NCBI GenBank assembly: GCA_030041495.1
Contig: JASHNT010000016.1
Coordinates: forward strand, 1 to 52,885
Source: Bryobacteraceae bacterium
GTDB lineage: Bacteria > Acidobacteriota > Terriglobia > Bryobacterales > Bryobacteraceae
Length of the DNA: 52,885 bases
Direction: 5' to 3'
Position 1 is the first letter of the stretch. Each line of letters begins with the position of its first letter. Shown here piece by piece: positions 24,168 through 34,729 of the stretch. Position numbers and translations under genes: made by a program. Under the pieces are notes generated by a model that worked only from the letters and a program-made list of their open reading frames with translations, was not told where the DNA came from and searched no databases.

Positions 24168-26024
24168 TCATACCGCTACTCCCATGGTCTCAAACGGAGC
24201 GATCGCGGAAGCGGGGATCGCGAAAGAGACCGCGGTGCCTTGCGGGCCGGATTGAATATCGAGTTGAGCCGCGGAGCCGTAGCATAACTCCAGCCGCCGG
24301 GCGACGTTCTCCAGGCCGATGCCGCCGCCTCCCGGTTTTGCGAAGCCGGCCCCGGTGTCGCTGACACAGATGGCCAGAGCGCCGGAGGTATTGTGCCGCG
24401 CCTCGATCCGCACCAGGCCGCCTTCGGGCCGCGGCGCGATCCCGTGCTTGACGGCGTTCTCCACCAGGGGTTGAATCGAGAGCAGCGGAATCGGGGTGGC
24501 AGCGGCATCCTCGGGGACGTCGATTTCAATGCGTAGTTTGGGGCCCAGACGCAGGCGCTCGATTTCCAGGTACGCGCGGACGATGTTGAGCTCCTGCTTG
24601 AGCGGGAGGTGAGTTTTGCGAGTTTCCAGGAAGTAGCGGAAGATGTCCGCCAGGTTCAACACGGTTTCCCGCGCGCCTTTGGCCTCGCGGGGGATGATGC
24701 CGTAGAGTGCGTTCAAAGCGTTGAACAAGAAATGCGGGTGAATCTGCGATTGCAAGGCGCGCAGCTCGGCCTGGGCGGCCAGGCGCCGCATTTCCGATTC
24801 GCGGTACAGCTCAATCTGCTCCACGATCACGGAAACCGCGCGGCCCAGTGCAGCCAGGTCCTCGCTCAAATAACGGCGCCCGCCGGAGCGCCGGCCCAAC
24901 AGTACGTAGCGTGTGCCGCGCGACGGCAAGCGAACCGGTAGCACCACTTCGATGCCTCGGGCTTCCAATACGGCGCGCAAGCGGGAGAATTCGGACGCAA
25001 GCATGGGCCGGCGTAGCTCCAGTTCATCCAGGGCCGCCAAATCTTCGTGGGGCAAATCGTGAACGCTGGCTGAAGTGCCCATGAATTCGCCTAACTGTGC
25101 CGCGGCGGATTCGACGTAGCTTTGCTCTTCGCGCACCACTTGCTTCAGGTTGCGCAGCAGCGCCTCGATGTCTTTGCGCCGGAACAGCAGGCGGGTGAGC
25201 AGCGCCTGCACGCGCGTGCGCAGAAGGGCGAACACGATGAGCAGCAGGCATGCTCCGGTCAGGAACAGGGCCTGATCGAAGGGCGCGGGCGTTCCATGCA
25301 ACACATCCAGTCGCCAGGCGGCGGCTGCGCCCGAAACAAACAACGCTGCCAGGAACACGTTGGCCAAGAAGCGCAAGAAGGCATCCAGCAACACGAAACG
25401 GTAATCCTGCAACAGAACCAGCAGGGCCAGCGGTATCGCCGCGTGATGGAACACGAGCTCGCGCGACCATACTTGCTGGGCGTGGGCTCCTCCGAAATGC
25501 ACGAAGGAGATCGCCAGCAGGAACAAGGACATAGTGCCGATCAAGCGCGAGGCCGTGGCGCGGCGATTGGTGTCGTGCTGGTTTGCATCGCGCCACACGG
25601 CTCCCGAGGCAATGCAGGTCAGGGCCACGAAGCCGACCGTGATCAGCGTCAACCCCCAGCGGTGGAAGCGAGGGTCGTGCCGGAACAACTCGGCGACGTG
25701 TAACATGATCGCGACGCCACTCAATCCGTAGCCGGCCAGCACCAGGCGTCGATGCCGCTCCGCCAGGCACAGGTCGAACAAGACGGCCGGCAGCAGGCTG
25801 AGCACGGAAAATGCGACCGTGTCCGTGCCGAGGCCCGCGCCCAACCCCAGCACCAAGAGTGAGGCCAGGTTCCAAACCAGAGCCAGAGCCGCCGCCAACA
25901 TCGGTTTGCCGCTGCCTCGAAGCCTGCGCGCCGCACGGTCTTGAATAAGAAGGAACAGAAAGATGCCAAAGATCAGCACTCCGGCGGCATGGCCTAGCGT
26001 GTTGACCAGTACGGATTCCTTCAC
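24168..26024 (-). CDS. LytS-type sensor histidine kinase with multi-helix membrane domain
   Basis: 618 residues. About eight hydrophobic helices fill residues 8-260, a 7TM-like sensor without a clear periplasmic domain. A GAF-like linker (LAALDELELRRPMLASEFS, VVLPVRLPSRGTRYVLLGRR) precedes the His_kinase domain with the phosphoacceptor in QIHPHFLFNALNALYGIIP. A HATPase follows: the N-box is VENAVKHGIAPR and the G-box DTGAGFAKPGGGGIGLENV. GTG start. It forms an operon with the downstream LytTR regulator. The signal sensed is unknown; typical relatives respond to envelope state or small metabolites. Confidence 0.92.
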   Translation of the reverse strand: MKESVLVNTLGHAAGVLIFGIFLFLLIQDRAARRLRGSGKPMLAAALALVWNLASLLVLGLGAGLGTDTVAFSVLSLLPAVLFDLCLAERHRRLVLAGYGLSGVAIMLHVAELFRHDPRFHRWGLTLITVGFVALTCIASGAVWRDANQHDTNRRATASRLIGTMSLFLLAISFVHFGGAHAQQVWSRELVFHHAAIPLALLVLLQDYRFVLLDAFLRFLANVFLAALFVSGAAAAWRLDVLHGTPAPFDQALFLTGACLLLIVFALLRTRVQALLTRLLFRRKDIEALLRNLKQVVREEQSYVESAAAQLGEFMGTSASVHDLPHEDLAALDELELRRPMLASEFSRLRAVLEARGIEVVLPVRLPSRGTRYVLLGRRSGGRRYLSEDLAALGRAVSVIVEQIELYRESEMRRLAAQAELRALQSQIHPHFLFNALNALYGIIPREAKGARETVLNLADIFRYFLETRKTHLPLKQELNIVRAYLEIERLRLGPKLRIEIDVPEDAAATPIPLLSIQPLVENAVKHGIAPRPEGGLVRIEARHNTSGALAICVSDTGAGFAKPGGGGIGLENVARRLELCYGSAAQLDIQSGPQGTAVSFAIPASAIAPFETMGVAV

Positions 26025-26094
26025 GCTTCCAATGATATACCGGGGCCGGTCGGAGGTCTCACGCGGGCGTGATGAAAGTTTTTATGAAGAAGAC

Positions 26095-26123
26095 TTGACA
26101 ATACTACAAGCAGATTATATTAT
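26095..26123 (+). promoter_or_regulatory. Near-consensus sigma-70 promoter of hsp20
   Basis: TTGACA at 26095-26100, a 17-base spacer and TATTAT at 26118-26123. It sits in an AT-rich island unlike the surrounding DNA. An AAAGGA ribosome site is found seven bases before the ATG at 26145. No CIRCE element was seen, so a housekeeping sigma factor is likely. Confidence 0.75.
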
Positions 26124-26144
26124 CGTAATTGAGAAAGGAAAAAA

Positions 26145-26588
26145 ATGGCGCTTGTCAGATACTCCCCCTTTGCAGAATTAGACCCCTTCGTTGGCTTTAA
26201 AGCCTTGGAGGACAGCATGAACCGGATGTTCGCGGAGCCGAACGGCCGCCCCTGGGTACCGCCGGTGGACATCGTGGAGAACCAGAATGAGCTGGTGGTG
26301 AAAGCTGACGTTCCCGATGTCAAGTTTGAGGACATCGACGTGAAGCTGGAGAACGGTACCCTGACCATCCGCGGCGAGCGTAAGTTCGAGAAGCAGTCGG
26401 GCGAAAAAGGCGGTTGGCATCGCATCGAGCGAAGCTACGGCACCTTCGAGCGGTCGTTCACTCTGCCGGAAACGGTGGATCCGGAAAAGGTGAAAGCCGA
26501 CTACACCAACGGCACCCTGACCGTGACTCTGCCCAAGAAGGAAGTCGCCAAACCCCGCCAGGTCAAGGTCGAAGTAAAACACAACTAA
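26145..26588 (+). CDS. Small heat-shock protein, Hsp20 / alpha-crystallin family
   Basis: 147 residues. ATP-independent holdase that binds unfolding proteins as large oligomers. The alpha-crystallin domain spans residues 40-140: VDIVENQNELVVKADVPDVK, GTLTIRGERK, YGTFERSFTLPETV and the closing VKADYTNGTLTVTLPKKEVA. The usual L-x-N-G-x-L box is present as YTNGTLTV. The N-terminal arm (FAELDPFVGFKALEDSMNRM) is short. The promoter at 26095 and terminator at 26617 make it a one-gene unit. HtpX downstream, a membrane-stress protease, fits a stress neighbourhood. Confidence 0.95.
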   Translation: MALVRYSPFAELDPFVGFKALEDSMNRMFAEPNGRPWVPPVDIVENQNELVVKADVPDVKFEDIDVKLENGTLTIRGERKFEKQSGEKGGWHRIERSYGTFERSFTLPETVDPEKVKADYTNGTLTVTLPKKEVAKPRQVKVEVKHN

Positions 26589-26616
26589 ATCAGGCAGGAG
26601 GTGTGTGAAGTTTTGG

Positions 26617-26650
26617 GGGCGGGAACTCTTGACGGTTTCCGCCCGTTTTG
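26617..26650 (+). terminator. Rho-independent terminator after hsp20
   Basis: GGGCGGGAA (26617-26625) pairs with TTTCCGCCC (26636-26644), one G-U pair, and is followed by GTTTTGCTTTT. Confidence 0.8.
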
Positions 26651-26677
26651 CTTTTCAGGGACAATAAAGGTGGACTT

Positions 26678-27544
26678 ATGAACGCTCTCAAGACCACGTT
26701 GCTGCTTGGGCTGTTGAGCGGTTTGCTCCTGTTTGCCGGCGAAGCGATGGGAGGCACAACCGGCCTGGAGTACGGCTTGGTCGCCGCCATCGGGATGAAC
26801 GCCTTCAGCTACTTCTTTTCCGACAAGCTCTCGCTGATGACCTACTCGGCGCAGCCGGTGACCCCGCAGGAGCGGCCCGAGATTTACGCTCGTGTCGCGC
26901 CGATCGTGCAAGGCCTGGCCCAGCGCATGAACATTCCCATGCCCAAGCTGTGGCTGATCCCGGACGCTTCGCCCAATGCATTCGCAACCGGCCGGAATCC
27001 GAATCACGCTTCGGTGGCGTTCACCGAAGGCATCTTGAGCCTGATGACGGACCGCGAATTGGAAGGAGTCGTCGCGCATGAGCTGGGGCACGTCCAGCAT
27101 CGCGATATTTTGACCAGCTCCGTTGCCGCGACCCTGGCGTCGGCGATCACATTCCTGGCGCGGATGGCGTTCTGGTTCGGCCCTCGCCGCGACGATGACG
27201 AAGAAGGCGGAGCCTGGGGCGGAATCCTGATGATGATTCTGGCGCCGATCGCCGCCATGCTGATCCAGATGGCGATTTCCCGCTCGCGCGAATTCGACGC
27301 CGACGCGGCTTCGGCCAAATATACCGGCAACCCGGACGAATTGATCAGCGCCCTGGCAAAGCTCGAGAATGGGGTCGCGCGGGTTCCCATGGACGCGACT
27401 CCGGCCACCGCGCATTTGTTTATCCTGAACCCGTTCTCGGGCGGCGGGATCGCGAAGCTGTTCTCGACCCATCCTTCGACCGAAGAGCGCATCGCGCGGC
27501 TCCAGGCGATGAAATCCGACGCGTACCGGACCATGCGCCGTTGA
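26678..27544 (+). CDS. htpX: M48 membrane zinc metalloprotease HtpX
   Basis: 288 residues from ATG 26678, chosen because AAAGG lies seven bases upstream; the frame extends ten residues further without a ribosome site. Two N-terminal TM helices (LLLGLLSGLLLFAGEAM, GLVAAIGMNAFSYFF), then the catalytic HELGH near residue 134, two further TM segments, and the third zinc ligand in SREFDADAASA. The C-terminal FSTHPSTEERIARLQAM is diagnostic of HtpX. It degrades damaged membrane proteins. The stop overlaps the start of the next gene, so translation is coupled. Confidence 0.95.
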   Translation: MNALKTTLLLGLLSGLLLFAGEAMGGTTGLEYGLVAAIGMNAFSYFFSDKLSLMTYSAQPVTPQERPEIYARVAPIVQGLAQRMNIPMPKLWLIPDASPNAFATGRNPNHASVAFTEGILSLMTDRELEGVVAHELGHVQHRDILTSSVAATLASAITFLARMAFWFGPRRDDDEEGGAWGGILMMILAPIAAMLIQMAISRSREFDADAASAKYTGNPDELISALAKLENGVARVPMDATPATAHLFILNPFSGGGIAKLFSTHPSTEERIARLQAMKSDAYRTMRR

Positions 27545-28713
27545 AGCCGCCGGACCTTGAAAAAGTTCGCGTCAACCGCAAGGCCGCCGACCGCGCCGCG
27601 GGCGGCCATCCGTGGATCTTTTCAAGCGACGTCACCGATCGCGGCGGGGCTCAACCGGGCGACGCCGTCGCGGTTCTGGGCCCCACCGGCCGCGCGCTTG
27701 GCACGGCCCACTACAGTTCGACCTCCCAGATCACTCTCCGCCTGCTTTCGAACCGCATCGAAGCCATCGACCACGGCTTCTTCGAGCGGCGCCTGAAGCA
27801 AGCCATCGCGTATCGCGAGCGCGTGGTCGAAAATTCGGAAGCCTACCGCTTGGTCTTCTCCGAAGCCGACCTGCTTCCGGGATTGATCGTCGACCGCTAT
27901 GGCCCGTACCTAGTGATACAGACTCTCGATCAGGGCATGGATCGCGCGTGCCAGACAATCGCCGAGTGCCTGACGGATTTGCTCGAACCTGCCGGGATTT
28001 TGGCCCGCAACGACTCCTCCGTCCGCAAGCACGAGGGCTTGCCGCTCGAAACCAGGCTGCTGGCCGGAGAAGTCCCGGAGCGAGTCACGATCCTCATGAA
28101 CGGTCTGAAACTCGCGGCCGATTTACGGCAGGGCCAGAAGACCGGCTCCTATCTCGATCAGCGAGAAAACTATCTCGCCGTAGCCAAGCAGGCCGGAGGC
28201 AAGATGCTCGATTGCTTCACGTCTACTGGCGGCTTCGCGCTGCACGCGGCCAAGCACGTCGAATCGGTCGAGGCAGTCGATTCCTCGGCGCTTGCGCTCG
28301 AGACCGCGGAGGCCAACGCGCGAGCGAACGGCATCGCCAACATCCGGTTCCGCGAAGCGGATGTCTTCGATTTCCTGGCGCGGCGGCAGGAGCGCTATTC
28401 CACCATCGTGCTCGACCCGCCGGCTTTCGCCAAATCGCGCAAGCAGCTCGATGCGGCCGCGCGCGGGTACAAAGAGATCAACTCGCGCGCGCTGCGCCTG
28501 TTGGAGCCGGGCGGGATTCTGGTGACGTGTTCTTGCTCGCATCATATGAGCGAGGCGATGCTGCTGGAAATCGCGGCCACCGCGGCGCTTGATTCGGGCA
28601 AAATCCTGCGCGTAGTGGAGCGCCGCACGCAGGCTTCCGACCATCCCATTCAATTGACCGTGCCCGAAACGCTATACCTTAAGTGTTTGATTCTTCAGGT
28701 ACTAGCACTTTAG
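27541..28713 (+). CDS. rlmI: PUA-domain SAM methyltransferase, RlmI/YccW family (23S rRNA m5C type)
   Basis: 390 residues. An N-terminal PUA-like domain (residues 1-75, AAGGHPWIFSSDV, LGPTGRALGTAHYSSTSQIT) binds RNA. The middle EEHD-like domain has LVFSEADLLPGLIVDRYGPY. The catalytic Rossmann domain carries GQKTGSYLDQRENY, MLDCFTSTGGFALHAA and motif IV LDPPAFAKSRKQ. RlmI methylates C1962 of E. coli 23S rRNA; the position here is inferred from family. TTG start overlapping the htpX stop. No catalytic second cysteine is required in this family. Confidence 0.9.
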   Translation: MKPPDLEKVRVNRKAADRAAGGHPWIFSSDVTDRGGAQPGDAVAVLGPTGRALGTAHYSSTSQITLRLLSNRIEAIDHGFFERRLKQAIAYRERVVENSEAYRLVFSEADLLPGLIVDRYGPYLVIQTLDQGMDRACQTIAECLTDLLEPAGILARNDSSVRKHEGLPLETRLLAGEVPERVTILMNGLKLAADLRQGQKTGSYLDQRENYLAVAKQAGGKMLDCFTSTGGFALHAAKHVESVEAVDSSALALETAEANARANGIANIRFREADVFDFLARRQERYSTIVLDPPAFAKSRKQLDAAARGYKEINSRALRLLEPGGILVTCSCSHHMSEAMLLEIAATAALDSGKILRVVERRTQASDHPIQLTVPETLYLKCLILQVLAL

Positions 28714-28816
28714 TTGTTTGCAAACCGAGGCCGACTGCGGTATGGTAACGGGAGTATCTCCCCGTTCTGGGGCAATCTTCCTCAGTTTAGGTTCTGAGTT
28801 TTTGGAGGTTTTCCGC

Positions 28817-31249
<2,433 letters not shown>

Positions 31250-31279
31250 GCGCGCTCCGCCTCAAGCGCAGGGACGAAA

Positions 31280-31285
31280 TATACT
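31280..31285 (+). promoter_or_regulatory. -10 box (TATACT) just before the M49 gene
   Basis: TATACT ends six bases before ATG 31292, consistent with a leaderless transcript. No -35 match is clear. Confidence 0.4.
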
Positions 31286-31291
31286 GGAGAC

Positions 31292-32920
31292 ATGCGCTGC
31301 GTTCTTGGGTCAAGGATGCTCCGCATCCTGGCGGTCGTCTTCACCATGGCACTCGCCCTTGCAGCCGTTCCCGATCTCGCCGAATTGAACCGGATGATCG
31401 CGCGCTTCGCGCCGGTCAAAGTTACCGCCGATACATCGAAGCTCGCTCCCGGCGACCGGCAGGCGCTCGCCAAGCTGCTGGATGCGGCCAATGTCATCGA
31501 CCGGATTTTTCGCGAACAGCTCTGGGCCGGCGGCAACGCCTCAGCGGAGAAGCTCGCCCAGGACACCACGCCTCTGGGAAAAGCGCGCGATCACTATTTC
31601 CGCATCAACAACGGCCCTTGGTCGGATCTGGACGATCACGCGGCGTTCATTCCGGGTGTTCCCGCGAAGAAGCCTCTGGGCGCGAATTTCTATCCCGAGG
31701 ACATGAGTAAAACCGAGTTCGAGGCCTGGGTCGCGAAACTTCCGAAAGCTCAGCAGGACGAAGCCACCGGATTTTTTACCGTGATCCGCCGCGGCGCGAA
31801 CCGCTCGCTGAGCATGGTTCCTTACAGTCAAGCCTACGCGGATTCGCTGGCTCAGGCGGCGGCGCTGCTCAACCAGGCCGCGGATCTCACGCCCAACGAA
31901 TCGCTCAAGGATTTTCTGCATCTGCGTGCACAAGCATTCTTGTCGAACGACTATTACGCCAGCGACGTGGCTTGGATGAAGCTCGACGCGCCGATCGATG
32001 TGACCATCGGTCCGTACGAAACCTACAATGACGAGTTGTTCGGCTACAAGGCGTCGTTCGAGGCTTATGTGACGTTACGCGATGAGCTGGAAACGGCGAA
32101 GCTGAAGATGTTCGCCGACCACATCCAGGAAATCGAGAACAATCTCCCACTGGAAGCCAAGTACCGTAATCCGAAGCTCGGCGCGCTCGCGCCCATCCGC
32201 GTGGTGAACCAGATCGTCGCTACCGGTGACGGAGCGCACGGAGTCCGCACGGCCGCGTTCAATCTGCCCAACGATGAGCGCATCGTCAAGGCAATGGGAT
32301 CCAAGCGCGTGATGCTGAAGAACGTGCAAGAGGCCAAGTTCGCCACCATCCTTGAACCGATCGCGTCCCGCGTGCTTGCGCCGGCGGACCGCGGCGACGT
32401 CAGGTTCGACTCCTTCTTTACGCACATTCTGGCGCACGAGATGACGCACGGCATCGGGCCGCAGACCGGCGTGCGGCAGTCGCTCAAGGAGCTTTACTCG
32501 GCCATTGAAGAAGCCAAAGCTGACGCTACCGGTTTGTTCATGATGCAGTATCTTTTTGACCATCGGTTGCTGCCCGCAGCCGAAAAGCCGCTGTACACCA
32601 CCTTCCTGGCATCGAGTTTCCGGACTCTGCGGTTTGGTGTCCATGAAGCGCACGGCAAAGGCATGGCGCTGCAGTTCAACTATCTGACCGATAAAGGCGC
32701 ATTCGTCGCGAAACCCGACGGAACCTTCACGGTGGATTCGGCCAAGATTAAGGGTGCGGTGCGCGACCTGGTTCACGATCTGCTCGAAATCGAAGCCACC
32801 GGCGATTACGCCCGCGCCAAGCAGATGCTGGATACGCTCGGCCAGTTGCGGCCTCGAATGCAGAAGGCTCTGGATCGTTTGCAGGATTTGCCGACTGACA
32901 TCGAGCCGGTCAGCAATTAG
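31292..32920 (+). CDS. Exported M49-type (dipeptidyl-peptidase III-like) zinc peptidase
   Basis: 542 residues with a signal peptide (RILAVVFTMALALAAVPD). The helical domain in the first half contains DHYFRINNGPWSDLDDHAAF and PYETYNDELFGYKASFEAYV, as in DPP III relatives. The zinc motif is HEMTH at 382-386 and the third-ligand motif EEAKAD at 406-411. Classical DPP III has HELLGH and EECxAE/D; a five-residue HExxH variant is known in Caldithrix-type members. It probably removes dipeptides or acts as an exported hydrolase. The -10 box lies six bases before the ATG; an alternative in-frame ATG at 31316 exists. Confidence 0.85.
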   Translation: MRCVLGSRMLRILAVVFTMALALAAVPDLAELNRMIARFAPVKVTADTSKLAPGDRQALAKLLDAANVIDRIFREQLWAGGNASAEKLAQDTTPLGKARDHYFRINNGPWSDLDDHAAFIPGVPAKKPLGANFYPEDMSKTEFEAWVAKLPKAQQDEATGFFTVIRRGANRSLSMVPYSQAYADSLAQAAALLNQAADLTPNESLKDFLHLRAQAFLSNDYYASDVAWMKLDAPIDVTIGPYETYNDELFGYKASFEAYVTLRDELETAKLKMFADHIQEIENNLPLEAKYRNPKLGALAPIRVVNQIVATGDGAHGVRTAAFNLPNDERIVKAMGSKRVMLKNVQEAKFATILEPIASRVLAPADRGDVRFDSFFTHILAHEMTHGIGPQTGVRQSLKELYSAIEEAKADATGLFMMQYLFDHRLLPAAEKPLYTTFLASSFRTLRFGVHEAHGKGMALQFNYLTDKGAFVAKPDGTFTVDSAKIKGAVRDLVHDLLEIEATGDYARAKQMLDTLGQLRPRMQKALDRLQDLPTDIEPVSN

Positions 32921-33276
32921 GCGGAACGTCGCGCTGCTTGCGCCCCCCGGCGCGTAATGATCTTCGGCGGCCACAGCCGCAGGGTGTGCACCCGGCTCAG
33001 CAGCGCTGCGCCCAGCCCGTACCCGAGGCCGTAAGCCAACGGCGTCCAGGGCGATCGCACCGCCAGCCGCCACCCCTCCAGCATCAACGCCGGCCCCAGC
33101 GCGGACATCAGCATCACGCGCCAGAACGCCGCGCCCGCTTTCGCCGCGACGCGGTTGCCAACCGGGTAGACAGCCGCAACGGTCAGCCCCACCAGCAGCG
33201 GAACCACGTGCACGAAGAAGATCTTCTGGACGTAGAGCCACATCAACACAGACATTGGAATCTTGACCGCGATCAC
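32917..33276 (-). CDS. Small polytopic membrane protein, last gene of the sulfotransferase cassette
   Basis: 119 residues with three or four hydrophobic segments (SVLMWLYVQKIFFVHVVPLL, GLTVAAVYPVG, AFWRVMLMSALGPALMLEG, PLAYGLGYGLGAALL) and a basic C-terminus. Family not recognised. Its start overlaps the stop of the redoxin gene by 4 bases (ATGA), so it is translated with it. It could be a redox partner, an exporter component or an immunity-type protein; none can be shown. Its stop overlaps the convergent M49 gene by 4 bases. Confidence 0.7.
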   Translation of the reverse strand: MIAVKIPMSVLMWLYVQKIFFVHVVPLLVGLTVAAVYPVGNRVAAKAGAAFWRVMLMSALGPALMLEGWRLAVRSPWTPLAYGLGYGLGAALLSRVHTLRLWPPKIITRRGAQAARRSA

Positions 33277-33737
33277 TTCATCGCCTCCAAGATGCTGTCG
33301 ATGATCACACGCCGCTGGAGAATCGGCGATCCGGCAGGCTCGCTCTGCGCCTGAATGATTCCGTGCTTGTCGATGATCGCCACCTGCGGAGTCCCTACTG
33401 GGCGGTCCGGTCCCGTCATGCCCATGAACGCGCGCATCACTTCACGCGATAGCTTGTACACCGGAAACGTTAGACCCTGTTCCCGCGCGAACTTCGCCGT
33501 GTCGCCTTCGTCATCGAACGCGATCGCCACGGCACAGACACGTCCGGACTCGTATTCCGGTTCCAACACCGAATGCGTGAACGCCTTGCAATGCGGACAC
33601 GTCGTGACAATCCACGCCAGCACCGTGGGCCTTCCCTTGCAGGGCGATAGCAGATTCAGCGCCGGCGCCGGCCGCGGCAGTTTCGGCTGCGCGCTCGCCA
33701 GGGCAGACAGCGTCAACAGTAACAGGATTTTCTTCAT
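33273..33737 (-). CDS. Exported thioredoxin-like (TlpA/redoxin) protein with CPHC active site
   Basis: 154 residues from ATG 33737; this start overlaps the sulfotransferase stop by 4 bases and gives a clean signal peptide (KKILLLLTLSALASAQPK). The fold is thioredoxin-like: PTVLAWIVTTCPHCKAF holds the CPHC redox pair, and GTPQVAIIDKHGII supplies the cis-Pro region (TP). CPHC is the DsbA-type dipeptide, which favours oxidation of substrate thiols, although TlpA-like reductants also occur. Acting in the periplasm, it could form or shuffle disulfides in the Cys-rich peptide encoded at the head of this cassette; that link is inferred. Confidence 0.85.
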   Translation of the reverse strand: MKKILLLLTLSALASAQPKLPRPAPALNLLSPCKGRPTVLAWIVTTCPHCKAFTHSVLEPEYESGRVCAVAIAFDDEGDTAKFAREQGLTFPVYKLSREVMRAFMGMTGPDRPVGTPQVAIIDKHGIIQAQSEPAGSPILQRRVIIDSILEAMK

Positions 33738-34519
33738 AAGATCACCACCCCGCGAGGATTCTCCGCCTCCCAAAAACACTTGTCGTGCACCTTGAACAGA
33801 TCCGGCGGAAGAATCGACTCACGCTGGTTCGCCACCACCGGCCCGCTCACCCGGTGTAGCCCCGGCATGTTCAGCCGGCCGTCAAACTCCGGCGAATCGT
33901 ATTCGACACTGCTGAAGCCGTGCTCGAACTCCGGCTCTTCCAGCAAGCTGTACAACCGCCTCATCGTGCGCTGCGGCTGCTCGGTCAGCGATTCGTACCG
34001 CACCGCGATCATCCGCTGCGCCTGTTCGCTGAACCACGCCTGTTTCATATTCCTGAGAGCGGACCCGACCGACCTTTTCATCAGGTCCTCGCACCGTTGG
34101 TAGACGTCCGTGGCTGTGGGTGGCGAAGTTTTCGGGATCACCGTCATGTCTCGCTGCGCGATGCGCTCGAAGCTGTCCAGCGCCCACGCCGGACTCCGTA
34201 GCATGCAGATCACACGCGATTCCGGATACAGCTCCGCGATCAGCGGCAACATACCGGACCATCCCCGGCTCGTGTCGAACACCACATCGAACGGACTGTC
34301 CCTGTAGTAGGCGTCTCCGACGGCTCGCAACACGCGTTTCCGTTGTTCCGAGGACACAAAGAAGCCGCTCTCGGCCTGTGACATCCCGACGATCAGCCGC
34401 CGGATGAAATCGCACAGCGGAGCCGTCATCTCCGCCCGAAACCTAGGATTCTGCCGCAGAATCGCCGATAACAACGTCGATCCCGCGCGCGGCATTCCCG
34501 AAATAAAGTGAATTCTCAT
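33734..34519 (-). CDS. PAPS-dependent sulfotransferase
   Basis: 261 residues, no signal peptide. The 5'-phosphosulfate loop is residues 9-17 (MPRAGSTLL), matching the PxxGTS/ST-type P-loop of sulfotransferases. The 3'-phosphate site is near VICMLRSPAWALDSF (R108, S116). The remainder (YEPLTEQP-like VRYESLTEQPQRTMRRLYSL) is typical of the bacterial Sulfotransfer family. It transfers sulfate from PAPS to a hydroxyl. The acceptor is unknown; the Tyr-rich peptide encoded 51 bases upstream is a candidate. GGAGG four bases before ATG is a strong ribosome site. It overlaps the redoxin gene by 4 bases. Confidence 0.88.
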   Translation of the reverse strand: MRIHFISGMPRAGSTLLSAILRQNPRFRAEMTAPLCDFIRRLIVGMSQAESGFFVSSEQRKRVLRAVGDAYYRDSPFDVVFDTSRGWSGMLPLIAELYPESRVICMLRSPAWALDSFERIAQRDMTVIPKTSPPTATDVYQRCEDLMKRSVGSALRNMKQAWFSEQAQRMIAVRYESLTEQPQRTMRRLYSLLEEPEFEHGFSSVEYDSPEFDGRLNMPGLHRVSGPVVANQRESILPPDLFKVHDKCFWEAENPRGVVIL

Positions 34520-34533
34520 AGCCTCCTCAAACA

Positions 34534-34556
34534 GGGGCGGATTCTGAATCCGCCCC
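34534..34556 (-). terminator. Perfect hairpin between peptide gene and sulfotransferase (attenuator-like)
   Basis: GGGGCGGATTC (34534-34544) and GAATCCGCCCC (34546-34556) pair perfectly with one central base. On the minus strand it sits 15 bases after the peptide stop and before the sulfotransferase ribosome site. The following TGTTTG is a weak U-tract, so partial termination or mRNA stabilisation is more likely than full termination. This is the layout seen where a precursor peptide is made in excess of its enzymes. Confidence 0.65.
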
Positions 34557-34570
34557 CGAAAACGCGCCCA

Positions 34571-34729
34571 CTAGATCGGGCAACAGGCATACGCGGCGGC
34601 GCCGTACTCGTCCTGCACCCACCCCTCAACAGAGGACCCGCAGTAATACCAGCCGTGACCCAGGTATTCCTGGCAATAAGGCTCGTAGTGGAACCCGTCC
34701 GGCGGCCAAATAATGATCGGTTCACCCAT
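34571..34729 (-). CDS. 52-residue Tyr/Trp/Cys-rich peptide, candidate precursor
   Basis: Translation starts MGEPIIIWPPDGFHYEPYCQ and ends GAAAYACCPI. It has seven Tyr, three Trp and four Cys (C19, C30, C49, C50, the last two adjacent and two residues from the end). There is no signal peptide or membrane helix. Several tyrosines have acidic neighbours (HYEP, QEYL, QDEYG), which is the context that protein sulfotransferases usually prefer. A purine-rich GGGAGGAAAGG run lies upstream but its nearest part is 12 bases from the ATG. It heads a minus-strand cassette with a sulfotransferase, a CPHC redoxin and a membrane protein. I do not recognise a family; the function is not known. Confidence 0.6.
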   Translation of the reverse strand: MGEPIIIWPPDGFHYEPYCQEYLGHGWYYCGSSVEGWVQDEYGAAAYACCPI

